Notes: generated from the sequence alone by a model not told the origin. A stretch of DNA of 33,021 bases from DATJHM01 sp035493895 (GCA_035493895.1 DATJHM010000122.1:1-33021); one strand, 5' to 3'. Positions 1-7,959 are shown, counted from the stretch's first letter. Program-made: numbers and translations.

Positions 1-107
1 AGCGCGTCACCAAAAAGATCACAACGCCCTATCATTTCACCTCTCACCATCTCGTGTAGCTCTGGTGTAGGAACGTGTAGGGTCAAGATCCCGATCACAT
101 CCACCAT
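1..107 (-). CDS. Possible N-terminus of a leftward gene, cut by the window edge
   Basis: Read on the minus strand, an ATG at 107-105 opens a frame that stays open for 35 codons to the window edge. It begins MVDVIGILTLHVPTPELHEM and contains a second ATG at 50-48. A TGA stop lies upstream in the same frame. I do not recognise the family and see no clear Shine-Dalgarno before the ATG at 107. The five GTGTAG hexamers at 54-123 fall partly inside this frame, so either the hexamers are regulatory and the gene starts at the internal ATG, or they are coding. An open frame this short can occur by chance. Confidence 0.28.
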   Translation of the reverse strand, partial: MVDVIGILTLHVPTPELHEMVRGEMIGRCDLFGDA

Positions 108-123
108 TGTGTAGGATGTGTAG
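54..123. repeat. Five GTGTAG hexamers in direct orientation
   Basis: GTGTAG occurs at 54-59, 65-70, 75-80, 109-114 and 118-123, all in the same orientation, with start-to-start steps of 11, 10, 34 and 9 bases. The near-helical spacing of the first three and of the last two resembles direct-repeat sites for an activator that binds one face of DNA. The hexamers overlap a possible leftward coding start, so they could instead be repetitive codons. Confidence 0.5.
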
Positions 124-148
124 CACTTTCACAATTTTTCATAACGCA

Positions 149-364
149 TCGCCCATTCGCCCGGGGAACACGTACCGGCACCGATTCGCGTCGCCCAAAG
201 GCAGAGGTAGGGAACGCGCTTCATGCCGATCCGCGTTCCCCCCCGGCCATGTCGCCCAAAGGCAGAGGTAGGGATCGCGCTTCATACCGATCCGCGTTCC
301 CCCCCGGCCATGTCGCCCAAAGGCAGAGGTAGGGAACGCGCTTCATGCCGATCCGCGTTCCCCC
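149..364. repeat. 61-bp tandem repeat array, each unit with a hairpin
   Basis: Three copies of a 61-bp unit begin with TCGCCCAAAGGCAGAGGTAG at 191, 252 and 313. The third ends near 364, and a degenerate partial copy precedes the first (about 149-190). Each unit holds an inverted repeat GGGAACGCG / CGCGTTCCC with a 13-base loop. The arms are perfect in copies 1 (210-218 / 232-240) and 3 (332-340 / 354-362) and have one mismatch in copy 2. The array sits just past the 3-prime end of yjbQ. No T-run follows the stems, so it is not a classic intrinsic terminator. It reads as an intergenic REP/MITE-like or transcript-stabilising repeat. Confidence 0.85.
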
Positions 365-392
365 TCCCTGGGATTGGCTGCCCGTGCAATCT

Positions 393-791
393 CTACAATA
401 ATGTCAGATGCACATCGCGCTGTCGGGGACCGTCGAACTCAACCAGGATGATCCGTTGCCAGACACCCAGCAATAACTGTCCATTGACATAAGGGACAGT
501 TATCGATGGACCGATCAGGGATGCGAGGATATGGTCGGGGGTGTGCGCGGGATCATGTGGGTGCCGGTAGCGTATGTTGGGCAGGACACCGCGCAGGGCA
601 TCTAAGAGATCCAGATCGGTGCCCGGGTCCAGGTCTGCGGTTGTGATGGCGCAGGTGGTATGGGCGCTAAAAACGACGCAGGCGCCACTTTCTGCCTGTT
701 CCTCGCGCAGAAAGGCTTCCACCCTATCGGTGATGTCGAGCACCTGATCTTTTTTTCGCGTGGAAACGGTCAATGATTTCATGCTTGCCAT
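393..791 (-). CDS. yjbQ: YjbQ / UPF0047 family protein
   Basis: This is a 132-residue single-domain protein of the usual YjbQ (UPF0047) length. Recognisable family features are the region FSAHTTCAITTADLDPGTD, with its conserved His-Thr-Thr-Cys-Ala, the HPHDPAHTPDHILASLIGPS block and the closing GVWQRIILVEFDGPRQR. The family is annotated as a secondary thiamine-phosphate synthase enzyme because some members show weak thiamine-phosphate synthase activity; the true cellular role is not settled. The ATG at 791-789 is preceded by GAGGAG about 11 bases away, slightly distant but the best signal. The 61-bp hairpin repeats lie just downstream. The next gene is divergent, so it is monocistronic. Confidence 0.9.
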   Translation of the reverse strand: MASMKSLTVSTRKKDQVLDITDRVEAFLREEQAESGACVVFSAHTTCAITTADLDPGTDLDLLDALRGVLPNIRYRHPHDPAHTPDHILASLIGPSITVPYVNGQLLLGVWQRIILVEFDGPRQRDVHLTLL

Positions 792-936
792 GATGAAGAT
801 ATCTCCTCATAATTCTTTTTTCTATCGATATCTTCTTTCAAAACGTTGCATGTATGCTCCTGGTTTCTCGCTGAGGCATACAATGGGGAAATTCTCTTTT
901 TGCTGTGCTTCTGCTGCTTGAGCTATTTTCTCCTGT

Positions 937-966
937 TTGTTTCTTCCCCCATTTATGGGTTATGAT
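937..966 (+). promoter_or_regulatory. Possible promoter of the sensor kinase
   Basis: TTGTTT (937-942) is followed after 18 bases by TATGAT (961-966). Initiation would fall near 973, only about 12 bases before the ATG at 985. This would fit better if translation starts at the internal ATG at 1051. Confidence 0.3.
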
Positions 967-984
967 TAGAATATATTATGTTGT

Positions 985-3621
985 ATGGGTGAGGTTCATC
1001 TTCGCGCGTTTGAGCGAGATGCTTTTCTGGGTGAGAGTTGCAAGAGGCCGATGAAGAAATCCTGGAAGACACATATCAGGGAGCTATATCTCTTTGTTGC
1101 AAAGTTGCCTGCAATCCCTTTTCTGGGCTGGTTGCTGGCTGTGCCGGGGACGTTTCTCCTGACCTTCTGTATTATTGGCATCGATACATGGGGTATACAT
1201 CTATTTGATCCCGGGTTGTGGTATCTGCCGCTGGTCGCGATGCTGGCCTACCACTGGGGACTGCGCTATGCTTTGCTCGCAGCGCTTGTCGAGCTTTTGT
1301 GCGTTTATCTATTTTTCTTACCGCCCCTTTATCAGGTAAAGTCTCTGCAAGCTGAAGATTTTATCGAGCTATTCAGTCTTGCGGTCGTGACGGCTTTTGT
1401 CCTGATGCTGGTGCAAATTGCCAGTGATCGTCGGGCCAACGCTGAGCACGCCGTTGAACGTCTGGCAGCTCTGAACCGTGTGGGCTCGGCGCTGGCGAGC
1501 GAACTGGAAGAGAAACGACTTCTGCATCTGATTGCGGAAACGGCTTGTGCGCTCACGGGGGCAACGGTTGCGGCTTTTACCTTGCGACCCACCGATACTG
1601 TTGGTCAGCCTCTCACTGAGGCCGAAGGGCATCTCTTCCATCTGGCCGCTGTGATCGGGGTGACGCCGGAGCAGGAGGAACTTTTTCGCCATATGCCTCT
1701 GGGTGGTAAAGGCCTGCTTTTGCCTATCTTCCGCCATGGTATACCAGTGCGCGTCGATGATGTTCTGGACGAACATATTCCCCCGGCACATGGTTCCTCG
1801 CAATCTCAAGGGACGGTTCCCATGCGGAATATCTCGGACGAGGCTTTGTATCGCTATGGTCTTCCAGAGGGCCATCCACTGATTCATAGCTTTCTCGGAG
1901 TGCCTTTGTTAAATCGCGAACGCGTGGTCATTGGTGGATTGTTGCTCGGACATCATAGGAAGGGCCAATTTACGTACGATCATGAACGGCTCATGGTCGG
2001 TCTGGCTGCTCAGGCGGCGATTGCCCTGGAAAATGCTCATCTCTATCATATGACGCAGATGCGCGCTCAGGAGTTGAATGCGATCTTTGAGGGGATCTCC
2101 GATGGCGTGGTTCTGGTCGATACACAGGGACAGGTGCTACGCGAAAATAATGCCGCGCAACGTATTCGCGAGGTGATACAAACGAGCGATGAAGAAAAGC
2201 AGGCCCTGCGTCAGTTACTGACGCTGCCTGCGCAACAGGCCAGTGTGCAGGAGCAGGGCTATGAGGATACTGTCTGTATTGCTGGTGAGCAGGGGGAATA
2301 TCACGACTATCAAGTGAAGGCATCTCCGCTCTACGCCAGTTCTGTTTCCGCGGCACCCTCTGCGAAAGCGCTTTTTGGTACCGTGATTACCTGGCATGAT
2401 GTGAGCGAGGCGCGTAGACTGATTGCGGAACGTCGCGCTTATGCCGAGTCTGAGTCCCGGCGTGCTTTATTGCAACTGGTGCTGAATGAACTGCCTGGAA
2501 GTGTCTATCTGGTACGCGGTTCTGATGCGCGGCTTGTTCTGGCTAATCGAGCTACGGCGACGGTCTGGGGCGCGACGTGGGAGCACGATCAACCGATGAG
2601 CGAATTCTTGATGAAGAATGGTATTCGTGTCTCAAGCATGGATGGTCTGAGTATGCCGCTGGCAGAACTGGCAACCATACGCGCTGTTCAGCGTGGCGAG
2701 ACGGTCTATCAACATCAGGAGGTGATTCGCCATGCGGATAGCTCATCTTTGCCTGTACTGGTCAATGCCGTGACCCTTCCCGTCGAGAAATTGCATCTCC
2801 CTGCTGATGGCGGGCGCATGCATGAAGCTCAACAGGATGAACTGGCGGCCCTGGTGATCCACCAGGATCTTACTGCTTTGAAAGAGGCTGAGCGCTTGAA
2901 AGATGAGTTTATCGGGATTGCTGCCCATGAATTGCGTACGCCGCTCGCCGTTCTCAAAGGTTCTGCTCAGACGTTAGTCATGCAGTCGTTGCGCGGCCAT
3001 GGTACGCCGCTTGTCGACTGGCAGCTTGAATCGCTGGAAGGAATCGAGCAGGCGACGGACCGTCTGATCGAACTGACCACGGACCTGCTCGATGTGACGC
3101 GCTTGCAGGGGGGACGCCTCGCGCTCCATTGTGAGCCGCTGAATCTGTCGCCTCTGGTCGAGCGCGTCGTGAAGCGCTTGCAATTGACGACGCAGAAGCA
3201 CAGGCTCGCTTTCTCTGCCGCGCCAGAGCCTCAGGTCGTCAATGCTGATTCTCAGCGTATGGAGCAGGTGCTGAGTAATCTCCTGGGGAATGCGATCAAA
3301 TATAGCCCTGAGGGTGGAACAATAGAGGTTGCTCTTCGTCTGGAAGAGAGCAGGTCGTGCGCTCTCGTGAGCATTCGCGATTCTGGGATCGGCATCCCTG
3401 CTCAGCAGCAAGCACAGCTTTTTGGCCGTTTTGTCCGTGCCGATAATGCTCGTATGTATGGTATTGGTGGAACCGGCCTGGGTCTCTATCTCTGTCGCGA
3501 ACTGATTGAGCGCCAGGGGGGGCGCATCTGGTTTGAGTCTATAGAAGGCGAAGGTTCTGTTTTCTCAATCTCTCTTCCCCTGGTAGAGAGCCTGGAAAAT
3601 GCCTCTGAAGAGGAGGCATAG
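985..3621 (+). CDS. Membrane sensor histidine kinase (DUF4118-like, GAF, two PAS, HisKA, HATPase)
   Basis: Hybrid-less sensor kinase of 878 residues. Hydrophobic helices at about residues 40-145 resemble the KdpD-type DUF4118 membrane unit. A GAF domain follows (about 155-350), then two PAS-like segments (about 360-480 and 500-620). The H-box AAHELRTPLAVLKG carries the phospho-accepting His648. The ATPase has the N-box around Asn769 (NLLGNAIKYSPEGG), DSGIGIP at Asp799 and GGTGLGLYL. It should autophosphorylate on His648 and pass phosphate to a response regulator, but no receiver-domain gene is in the window, so it is an orphan kinase. The start is uncertain: ATG 985 has no Shine-Dalgarno, whereas ATG 1051 (MKKSWKTHI) has AGAGG three bases upstream. 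The signal is unknown; GAF and PAS suggest a small ligand or redox cue. Confidence 0.93.
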   Translation: MGEVHLRAFERDAFLGESCKRPMKKSWKTHIRELYLFVAKLPAIPFLGWLLAVPGTFLLTFCIIGIDTWGIHLFDPGLWYLPLVAMLAYHWGLRYALLAALVELLCVYLFFLPPLYQVKSLQAEDFIELFSLAVVTAFVLMLVQIASDRRANAEHAVERLAALNRVGSALASELEEKRLLHLIAETACALTGATVAAFTLRPTDTVGQPLTEAEGHLFHLAAVIGVTPEQEELFRHMPLGGKGLLLPIFRHGIPVRVDDVLDEHIPPAHGSSQSQGTVPMRNISDEALYRYGLPEGHPLIHSFLGVPLLNRERVVIGGLLLGHHRKGQFTYDHERLMVGLAAQAAIALENAHLYHMTQMRAQELNAIFEGISDGVVLVDTQGQVLRENNAAQRIREVIQTSDEEKQALRQLLTLPAQQASVQEQGYEDTVCIAGEQGEYHDYQVKASPLYASSVSAAPSAKALFGTVITWHDVSEARRLIAERRAYAESESRRALLQLVLNELPGSVYLVRGSDARLVLANRATATVWGATWEHDQPMSEFLMKNGIRVSSMDGLSMPLAELATIRAVQRGETVYQHQEVIRHADSSSLPVLVNAVTLPVEKLHLPADGGRMHEAQQDELAALVIHQDLTALKEAERLKDEFIGIAAHELRTPLAVLKGSAQTLVMQSLRGHGTPLVDWQLESLEGIEQATDRLIELTTDLLDVTRLQGGRLALHCEPLNLSPLVERVVKRLQLTTQKHRLAFSAAPEPQVVNADSQRMEQVLSNLLGNAIKYSPEGGTIEVALRLEESRSCALVSIRDSGIGIPAQQQAQLFGRFVRADNARMYGIGGTGLGLYLCRELIERQGGRIWFESIEGEGSVFSISLPLVESLENASEEEA

Positions 3622-3635
3622 GCCTGAGAGGCGGC

Positions 3636-3656
3636 GTTTATTTCCGCTCAATAAAC
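3636..3656 (+). terminator. Possible hairpin after the sensor kinase
   Basis: GTTTATT (3636-3642) pairs with AATAAAC (3650-3656) around a 7-base loop, 14 bases past the stop. The stem is AT-rich and no T-run follows directly, so terminator function is weakly supported. Confidence 0.25.
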
Positions 3657-3748
3657 GAAATAGCCTTTCTACTGATTCTATGTTTCATCTATGCTCTGGT
3701 ACATCTGGCGTAATCTGCGCGTACATCCTGGGCGAATATTAAAAGATA

Positions 3749-3766
3749 TGCTATACTACTCGAGTA
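3749..3766 (+). promoter_or_regulatory. Extended -10 promoter overlapping a 10-bp palindrome
   Basis: TGCTATACT (3749-3757) is an extended -10 (TGn plus TATACT) with no good -35. The perfect palindrome TACTCGAGTA (3757-3766) starts at its last base and covers the expected initiation point near 3764, an operator-like position. The downstream flavin reductase gene starts at 4017, giving a leader of about 250 bases. The 395-base gap 3622-4016 otherwise holds only the weak hairpin at 3636 and a short reading frame from GTG 3830 that I do not accept as a gene. Confidence 0.5.
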
Positions 3767-4016
3767 TGTTTCTTAGTCGATCATCTACTCATTACTTGCT
3801 CTTCTTATCGGTTCTTAAAGGACTCTGGTGTGGGCAGACGGGATGATCCTCTCAATGTTGTGATGGTTGAAGATACTTGCTCACTTTTTTCTTCGGAACG
3901 ACGCCTCTCTTCTATGGGTGTGTCACCTGCTTATAGGGCAGGTTGCTGTATGAAAAATATTATGCTATCTCTCAATCTATCCCTGTGTCATTTGTCATCT
4001 ATCATCAGGAGCAAAT

Positions 4017-4568
4017 ATGCCCAGAAATATTCGTATTGTTGGTTTTACTGGCATGAAACGTCAAGATTCTTATAATAAAGCTATGCTTCAGTGCGCTCGT
4101 GAATTGCTGCCGGAATATGTCGATCTGGAGATTGTCTCTGTCGAGGATCTTCCCACGTTTGAACAGACTGCGCAACTCCCTGAAAGCGTTTCGCAGTTTC
4201 GCGCGAAGCTTCAGCAAGCCGATGCCGTTCTGATTGCTTCCCCTGAATATAAAGGCCTTCTGCCCAATGGCACGAAGAATGCCCTTGCCTGGGCTCTTCA
4301 TGCGGAGGATACGTCGGTGCTAACAGGCAAGCCGACGGCTCTGATGGGCGTTGGTCGTCAGAGTGCGACGGAGCAACAGCGCCTGCGCCAGCTCTTGGCT
4401 GAGAAGCAGGTCCCCGTTCTGCCAGCGCCCGCGCTCTATGTCTCGGCTCAGGAGAAGTTCGATCGCGATGGTAGCCTTGCGCATGAGGAGACTGAGGAGC
4501 AAATTCGTATGCTGCTGACCGTTCTGGTCATGCATGCCCGCGATGCTCGTGCAACCCTGGTAGGCTAA
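4017..4568 (+). CDS. NAD(P)H-dependent FMN reductase family flavoprotein
   Basis: This 183-residue protein has the flavodoxin-like fold of the NADPH-dependent FMN reductase (FMN_red) family. The phosphate-binding loop at residues 9-20 (GFTGMKRQDSYN) corresponds to the GSxRxxSxN motif, and SPEYKGLLPNGTKNALAW at 75-92 is the flavin-ring contact block typical of azo/chromate/quinone reductases. It is likely cytosolic and uses NAD(P)H to reduce FMN-bound substrates such as quinones; the exact substrate cannot be told. ATG 4017 has AGGAG six bases upstream. It is monocistronic, closed by a strong hairpin at 4585 shared with the convergent neighbour. The palindrome at its predicted promoter suggests repression by a dimeric regulator. 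Confidence 0.9.
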   Translation: MPRNIRIVGFTGMKRQDSYNKAMLQCARELLPEYVDLEIVSVEDLPTFEQTAQLPESVSQFRAKLQQADAVLIASPEYKGLLPNGTKNALAWALHAEDTSVLTGKPTALMGVGRQSATEQQRLRQLLAEKQVPVLPAPALYVSAQEKFDRDGSLAHEETEEQIRMLLTVLVMHARDARATLVG

Positions 4569-4584
4569 TCATTCCCATTGGCAT

Positions 4585-4614
4585 GCGGACAGGTATCAAT
4601 CCTGTCCGCTGGTT
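4585..4614 (+). terminator. Intrinsic terminator between convergent genes
   Basis: GCGGACAGG (4585-4593) pairs perfectly with CCTGTCCGC (4601-4609) around a 7-base loop and is followed by TGGTTTTC. It lies 16 bases past the flavin reductase stop, and serves that gene. On the minus strand no T-run follows the stem. Confidence 0.75.
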
Positions 4615-4615
4615 T

Positions 4616-5611
4616 TCACTCAACTGGCGGCTGTTCGGGATTTCCTCGGATAGAGTAGAGCCAGGGCGAATCTGTTTCGAGTTCCTCCTCAGACAGCTTC
4701 ACGGTTGCTTTCTCTTTTAGGGGATAACGCGCTGTCATGGGACTCTGTTCATATTTGGGATGGCGTGGACGCAGACCATCCCGATCACCAAATGCGGTTC
4801 GATCTTTCGAGGCATTGCGTCCGCCAAGCGTATCAAGGACCGGATCGATCTGTCGCTGTTGCCTATGGCTCTGCGCGAGATATGCCTCACGTTCCAACTG
4901 CTCCTGTAGCCGTTTTGTCGCCGCTCTCTCTAAAACGGCACGTTGGTTCTGGACTGCTTGCTGTTCTTGCGAACGACGCTGCTTCTCCGCCGCAATACGC
5001 GCTTGCTCGGCCAGGAGACGTTCATGGGCTTCACGTGCGATTCTTGCCCTCCGTTCTGCCAGCGCCTGCGGTTGCATCTGTGGATCATTGGCCCAGATAT
5101 GCGTTTGATGCGGGGTAATCGCTTTCAGGTTGGCCGCGCTCAGTGGATGAAAGAGGTAGTGGGACGACATTGGATCGAGCGATCCCTCGGGAGCCAGTTC
5201 AACCATATGGGCAAAATTTTCCAGATCTTCTTTGAGAATGGCGTCGAAATAGGTTCCCGCCACAAAGACCTCTCCCAGTTGGCCCAGTGCTCCACTGGGG
5301 GGCGTGTAGGAGACGTAGACATCAACCTCGGTACGATTGGCGCTGAGGACGCGAAATTTGACCTTACCTGTATTCTGTAGACCAGAAGTCGAACGCCAGC
5401 CTATTTGTCGATCGGGTATCCAGTCTTCATTTACCGCGTTCCACTCATAGTCTTTGAGCACATGTACGACCCAATGCGATCGTTGTTCATCATCGTACGT
5501 GACCTCTTTTACGAAATGCATAAATTTTGGGAAGTCGTGAAAATGCGTAAATAAGACATAGACCTGATGGACCGGCGCGTTGATGATGATGGATGCTGAA
5601 TGTTCGGCCAT
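4616..5611 (-). CDS. SRPBCC (polyketide cyclase-like) protein with charged coiled-coil tail
   Basis: The protein has 331 residues. Residues 1 to about 145 match the SRPBCC/START-like cyclase-dehydrase fold: it begins MAEHSASIIINAPVHQVYVL, the typical first strand and helix, and continues with HFVKEVTYDDEQRSHWVV and GWRSTSGLQNTGKVKF. Such domains bind hydrophobic ligands in a cavity and rarely have conserved catalytic residues. Residues about 184-252 are a highly charged, Arg/Glu/Gln/Ala-rich helix with no proline, predicted coiled coil; the last 80 residues look disordered. The usual family length is about 150 residues, so the tail is an addition, perhaps for oligomerisation or a partner. ATG 5611 has a strong GAGGGG Shine-Dalgarno. 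The ligand is unknown. Confidence 0.82.
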   Translation of the reverse strand: MAEHSASIIINAPVHQVYVLFTHFHDFPKFMHFVKEVTYDDEQRSHWVVHVLKDYEWNAVNEDWIPDRQIGWRSTSGLQNTGKVKFRVLSANRTEVDVYVSYTPPSGALGQLGEVFVAGTYFDAILKEDLENFAHMVELAPEGSLDPMSSHYLFHPLSAANLKAITPHQTHIWANDPQMQPQALAERRARIAREAHERLLAEQARIAAEKQRRSQEQQAVQNQRAVLERAATKRLQEQLEREAYLAQSHRQQRQIDPVLDTLGGRNASKDRTAFGDRDGLRPRHPKYEQSPMTARYPLKEKATVKLSEEELETDSPWLYSIRGNPEQPPVE

Positions 5612-5739
5612 CTTTTTCCCCTCTTTCTGTTCTCAAGTTTGGGGCGTCTGCGTTTCCCTTCTTTGTCTCTCTCTTTTTTCTAAGCTCGCTTGCCTTTCAG
5701 GAACGATGAAAATAGCCTGCTTTGTTCTGGAATAGTTCG

Positions 5740-5769
5740 AGTATAACATAGCATGTTGGGGAAAATCAA
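5740..5769 (-). promoter_or_regulatory. Promoter of the SRPBCC gene
   Basis: On the minus strand TTGATT (5769-5764) is followed after 18 bases by TATACT (5745-5740), with TGT just before it (5748-5746). This makes an extended -10. Initiation would be near 5733, giving a leader of about 120 bases. Confidence 0.6.
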
Positions 5770-5781
5770 TAAATAAAGCAC

Positions 5782-5802
5782 TACCATTGTAAATGGTATA
5801 AT
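5782..5802 (+). promoter_or_regulatory. Extended -10 promoter overlapping a 17-bp dyad operator candidate
   Basis: TACCATT-GTA-AATGGTA (5782-5798) is a perfect inverted repeat with 7-base arms. Its right arm runs into the extended -10 TGGTATAAT (5794-5802). A dimeric regulator bound here would block initiation near 5809 towards the kinase gene at 6012. The divergent SRPBCC promoter lies only 13 bases away, so one site could control both. The 400-base gap 5612-6011 otherwise contains the second extended -10 at 5933 and no credible gene. Confidence 0.5.
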
Positions 5803-5932
5803 ACTGGATGAAATGTGTCAAAATGTCTCTCTTACAGGAGCAGGTTGTCTCTGCTTAATCGGCAGGTGAAGAGGAAGAAGGCAGAATGCTCTCTTTTGGG
5901 CTTTATACCTCTATCTACCGGATTCACTTTTC

Positions 5933-5941
5933 TGCTATAAT
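5933..5941 (+). promoter_or_regulatory. Extended -10 promoter of the membrane Ser/Thr kinase
   Basis: TGCTATAAT is a consensus -10 with the TGn extension. No convincing -35 is present. Initiation near 5948 gives a leader of about 64 bases to the GTG at 6012. It may act in tandem with the promoter at 5794. Confidence 0.55.
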
Positions 5942-6011
5942 TATATGCGTCCATTTATCATGCGTATTCGTAGTAATTGTGTAGAACAGATACTAAATTG
6001 GTGAGTGAACG

Positions 6012-7904
6012 GTGCAAGGCATACAAACAGCGCTTCCAGTTGGGAGTGTTATACATAACCGTTATCGCATAAAAAAACTCCTCGGCAAAGGCGGCTTTGG
6101 GGCCGTGTATCTGGTGCAAGATCAGCGCGTAAAGGGGAACCTCTTTGCTCTGAAAGAGGTGATTGACCCGGATGAAGAAGAACGCGAACGCTTTGCTTTT
6201 GAGAGCAGCGTCTTGAAACGACTCGATCACCCGGCGCTACTGCGTGTCTATCGAGAATTTGCAGATGCGAAGTCGCGACGTTCTTATATGCTCATGGATT
6301 TTGTAGATGGTCCAAATCTGGAGAAAGTCCGTCTGCAACAGCCTGAGGAGCGCTTTCCACTGGCAGATGCGCTGCAACTGATGGCACCGATTTTTGCGGC
6401 TGTCGCGTATCTGCATCGTCAACAACCTGCTATTCTTCATCGTGATATTAAACCCGCTAATATCATTGTTCCCAAAAACAGTCAGGAAACAGTGCTGGTC
6501 GATCTGGGTATTGCGAAGGAGTATGAGCGGGACGAAACGACGAGCGCAATCCGTCATTGCACGCCTGGTTATGCCGCTCCTGAGCAGTATGCTCACGAGA
6601 CGAGTCCTCGGACCGATCTGTATGGTCTGGCGGCAACGCTCTATGTGTTGCTCACTGGCGTGGTGCCGGTAGACGCTCTTAGCCGCCTGACTCAACTGAA
6701 CGATAGGGGCCGCGATCCACTTGAACCACTGCACGAGCTTGCCCCCGCTGTGCCCATGCAGATCGTTGATGCGATCATGCGTGCTCTGGCGCTAGATAGT
6801 CACGAGCGCTTTCACACGGTCGACGCGTTCTGGCAGGCGCTCCAGACAGCGCTCCCAGCGGACCTGATGATACTCCCTCCTCTCCTCTCTCCTGCTCTTC
6901 CCCGCTCGGATGAGAAAGCGCAGGCCACAGAAACGCCCCCACCTTCTCCGTCAGAAGCGGAACCACAATCTGTGGAAGCACCTGTAGATCAGATTGAGGA
7001 GGAGCGGCAGGCCACAGAAATGTCACTATCTTCTCAATCAATGGAGGAATCGCCAGCCGCAGAGACACGCGAACCTTCTCCGCCGGAAGAGGAGCAACAA
7101 GCGACAGAGACACGCGAACCTTCTCAGTCGGAAGAAGAGCCACAAGCCGCAGAAACGTCATCCTCTTCTCAAGCAGAGGAGGAGCCACAATTCGTAGGGA
7201 CATCACTATCTTCTCAGCCGGAGCCACAGTCTGAGGAAGTGCTGATCCCGCAAAAGGCTGCAACTGCCCGTGTGACCACACTGGTCTATCCAGTGCACGC
7301 TTTTCATGACCGTATGACCACTGCGCGCTCGTCGCACAATGGGCGTTCCGCAATCTGGCTGCTGCCGCTGGCAATTCTCGTGCTCTTTGCGCTGGCAGGC
7401 AGTATTGCATTTGGCACAGGCTTTTTCTCGCACATGCAATCTCGTTCGACGCCGGGCAAGCCTGCTGCTAGACCACAGGTGCAACGGACACTTCTTCCTC
7501 CCGTGACGCCAACCAGCGCGCCAACCGCTTCTCCTCTCCCGCTCTACCCGCAGTTGCAAGCGCGGTATCAGGGCCACATTTCTGACCAGTTCACTGCGCC
7601 ACCCACAAATTCGACGATGGGCTTGAGCCATATTCAGCAGCAGGCACATGGCGCACAGATCACCGGTACGTTCACCGTTGGCGCAGGCCTGATCGGAAGT
7701 GGAAACTTTACGGGTTCGGTGACTCAGGAGGGGCAGGTCCAGTTTCTTGTTGAGAGCAGTAATGGTCTGCTCCCTTTGCTCTTTAGAGGTAGTATTCGGT
7801 CCGATGACAGTATACAGGGAAATTATTGTAGCGCCCGGCAGGTTGCTGGCACCTATCAGTGTGATACAGCCGCCGGTGGATATGGAACATGGCTGGTGAG
7901 CTGA
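6012..7904 (+). CDS. Membrane Ser/Thr protein kinase with extracytoplasmic beta-rich domain
   Basis: A 630-residue Hanks-type (PknB-like) kinase. The glycine loop LGKGGFGAVY lies at about 24-33, the ATP-anchoring Lys is Lys48 (FALKEV), and the catalytic loop HRDIKPANII covers His143-Asp145-Lys147. The metal-binding motif is DLG at Asp164 rather than DFG, and the activation segment ends TPGYAAPEQY. A Ser/Glu/Gln-rich linker (about 290-410) contains degenerate repeats of roughly 18 residues (EEEPQAAETSSSSQ type). One membrane helix spans 447-470, followed by a Pro/Thr-rich stalk and an outside domain to 630, probably the sensor; I do not recognise its family. Start GTG 6012 has GGTGAG seven bases upstream. 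Substrates are unknown. It is upstream of obg, with an independent obg promoter between. Confidence 0.92.
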   Translation: MQGIQTALPVGSVIHNRYRIKKLLGKGGFGAVYLVQDQRVKGNLFALKEVIDPDEEERERFAFESSVLKRLDHPALLRVYREFADAKSRRSYMLMDFVDGPNLEKVRLQQPEERFPLADALQLMAPIFAAVAYLHRQQPAILHRDIKPANIIVPKNSQETVLVDLGIAKEYERDETTSAIRHCTPGYAAPEQYAHETSPRTDLYGLAATLYVLLTGVVPVDALSRLTQLNDRGRDPLEPLHELAPAVPMQIVDAIMRALALDSHERFHTVDAFWQALQTALPADLMILPPLLSPALPRSDEKAQATETPPPSPSEAEPQSVEAPVDQIEEERQATEMSLSSQSMEESPAAETREPSPPEEEQQATETREPSQSEEEPQAAETSSSSQAEEEPQFVGTSLSSQPEPQSEEVLIPQKAATARVTTLVYPVHAFHDRMTTARSSHNGRSAIWLLPLAILVLFALAGSIAFGTGFFSHMQSRSTPGKPAARPQVQRTLLPPVTPTSAPTASPLPLYPQLQARYQGHISDQFTAPPTNSTMGLSHIQQQAHGAQITGTFTVGAGLIGSGNFTGSVTQEGQVQFLVESSNGLLPLLFRGSIRSDDSIQGNYCSARQVAGTYQCDTAAGGYGTWLVS

Positions 7905-7959
7905 AATGCTCACTGGCTTGCTCTTCTGCTTTTTGCCTCTATCATCGTCTGCTAATCTG

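Noticed and set aside
3830..4075. 81-codon frame from GTG with AAAGGA upstream, before the flavin reductase
   Set aside because: It overlaps the well-supported flavin reductase start by 59 bases, shows no family resemblance and ends in low-quality sequence; an 11-codon frame from GTG 3828 is equally likely chance.
5633..5821. 62-codon minus-strand frame upstream of the SRPBCC gene
   Set aside because: It spans the divergent promoter region and has no ribosome-binding site or family signal.
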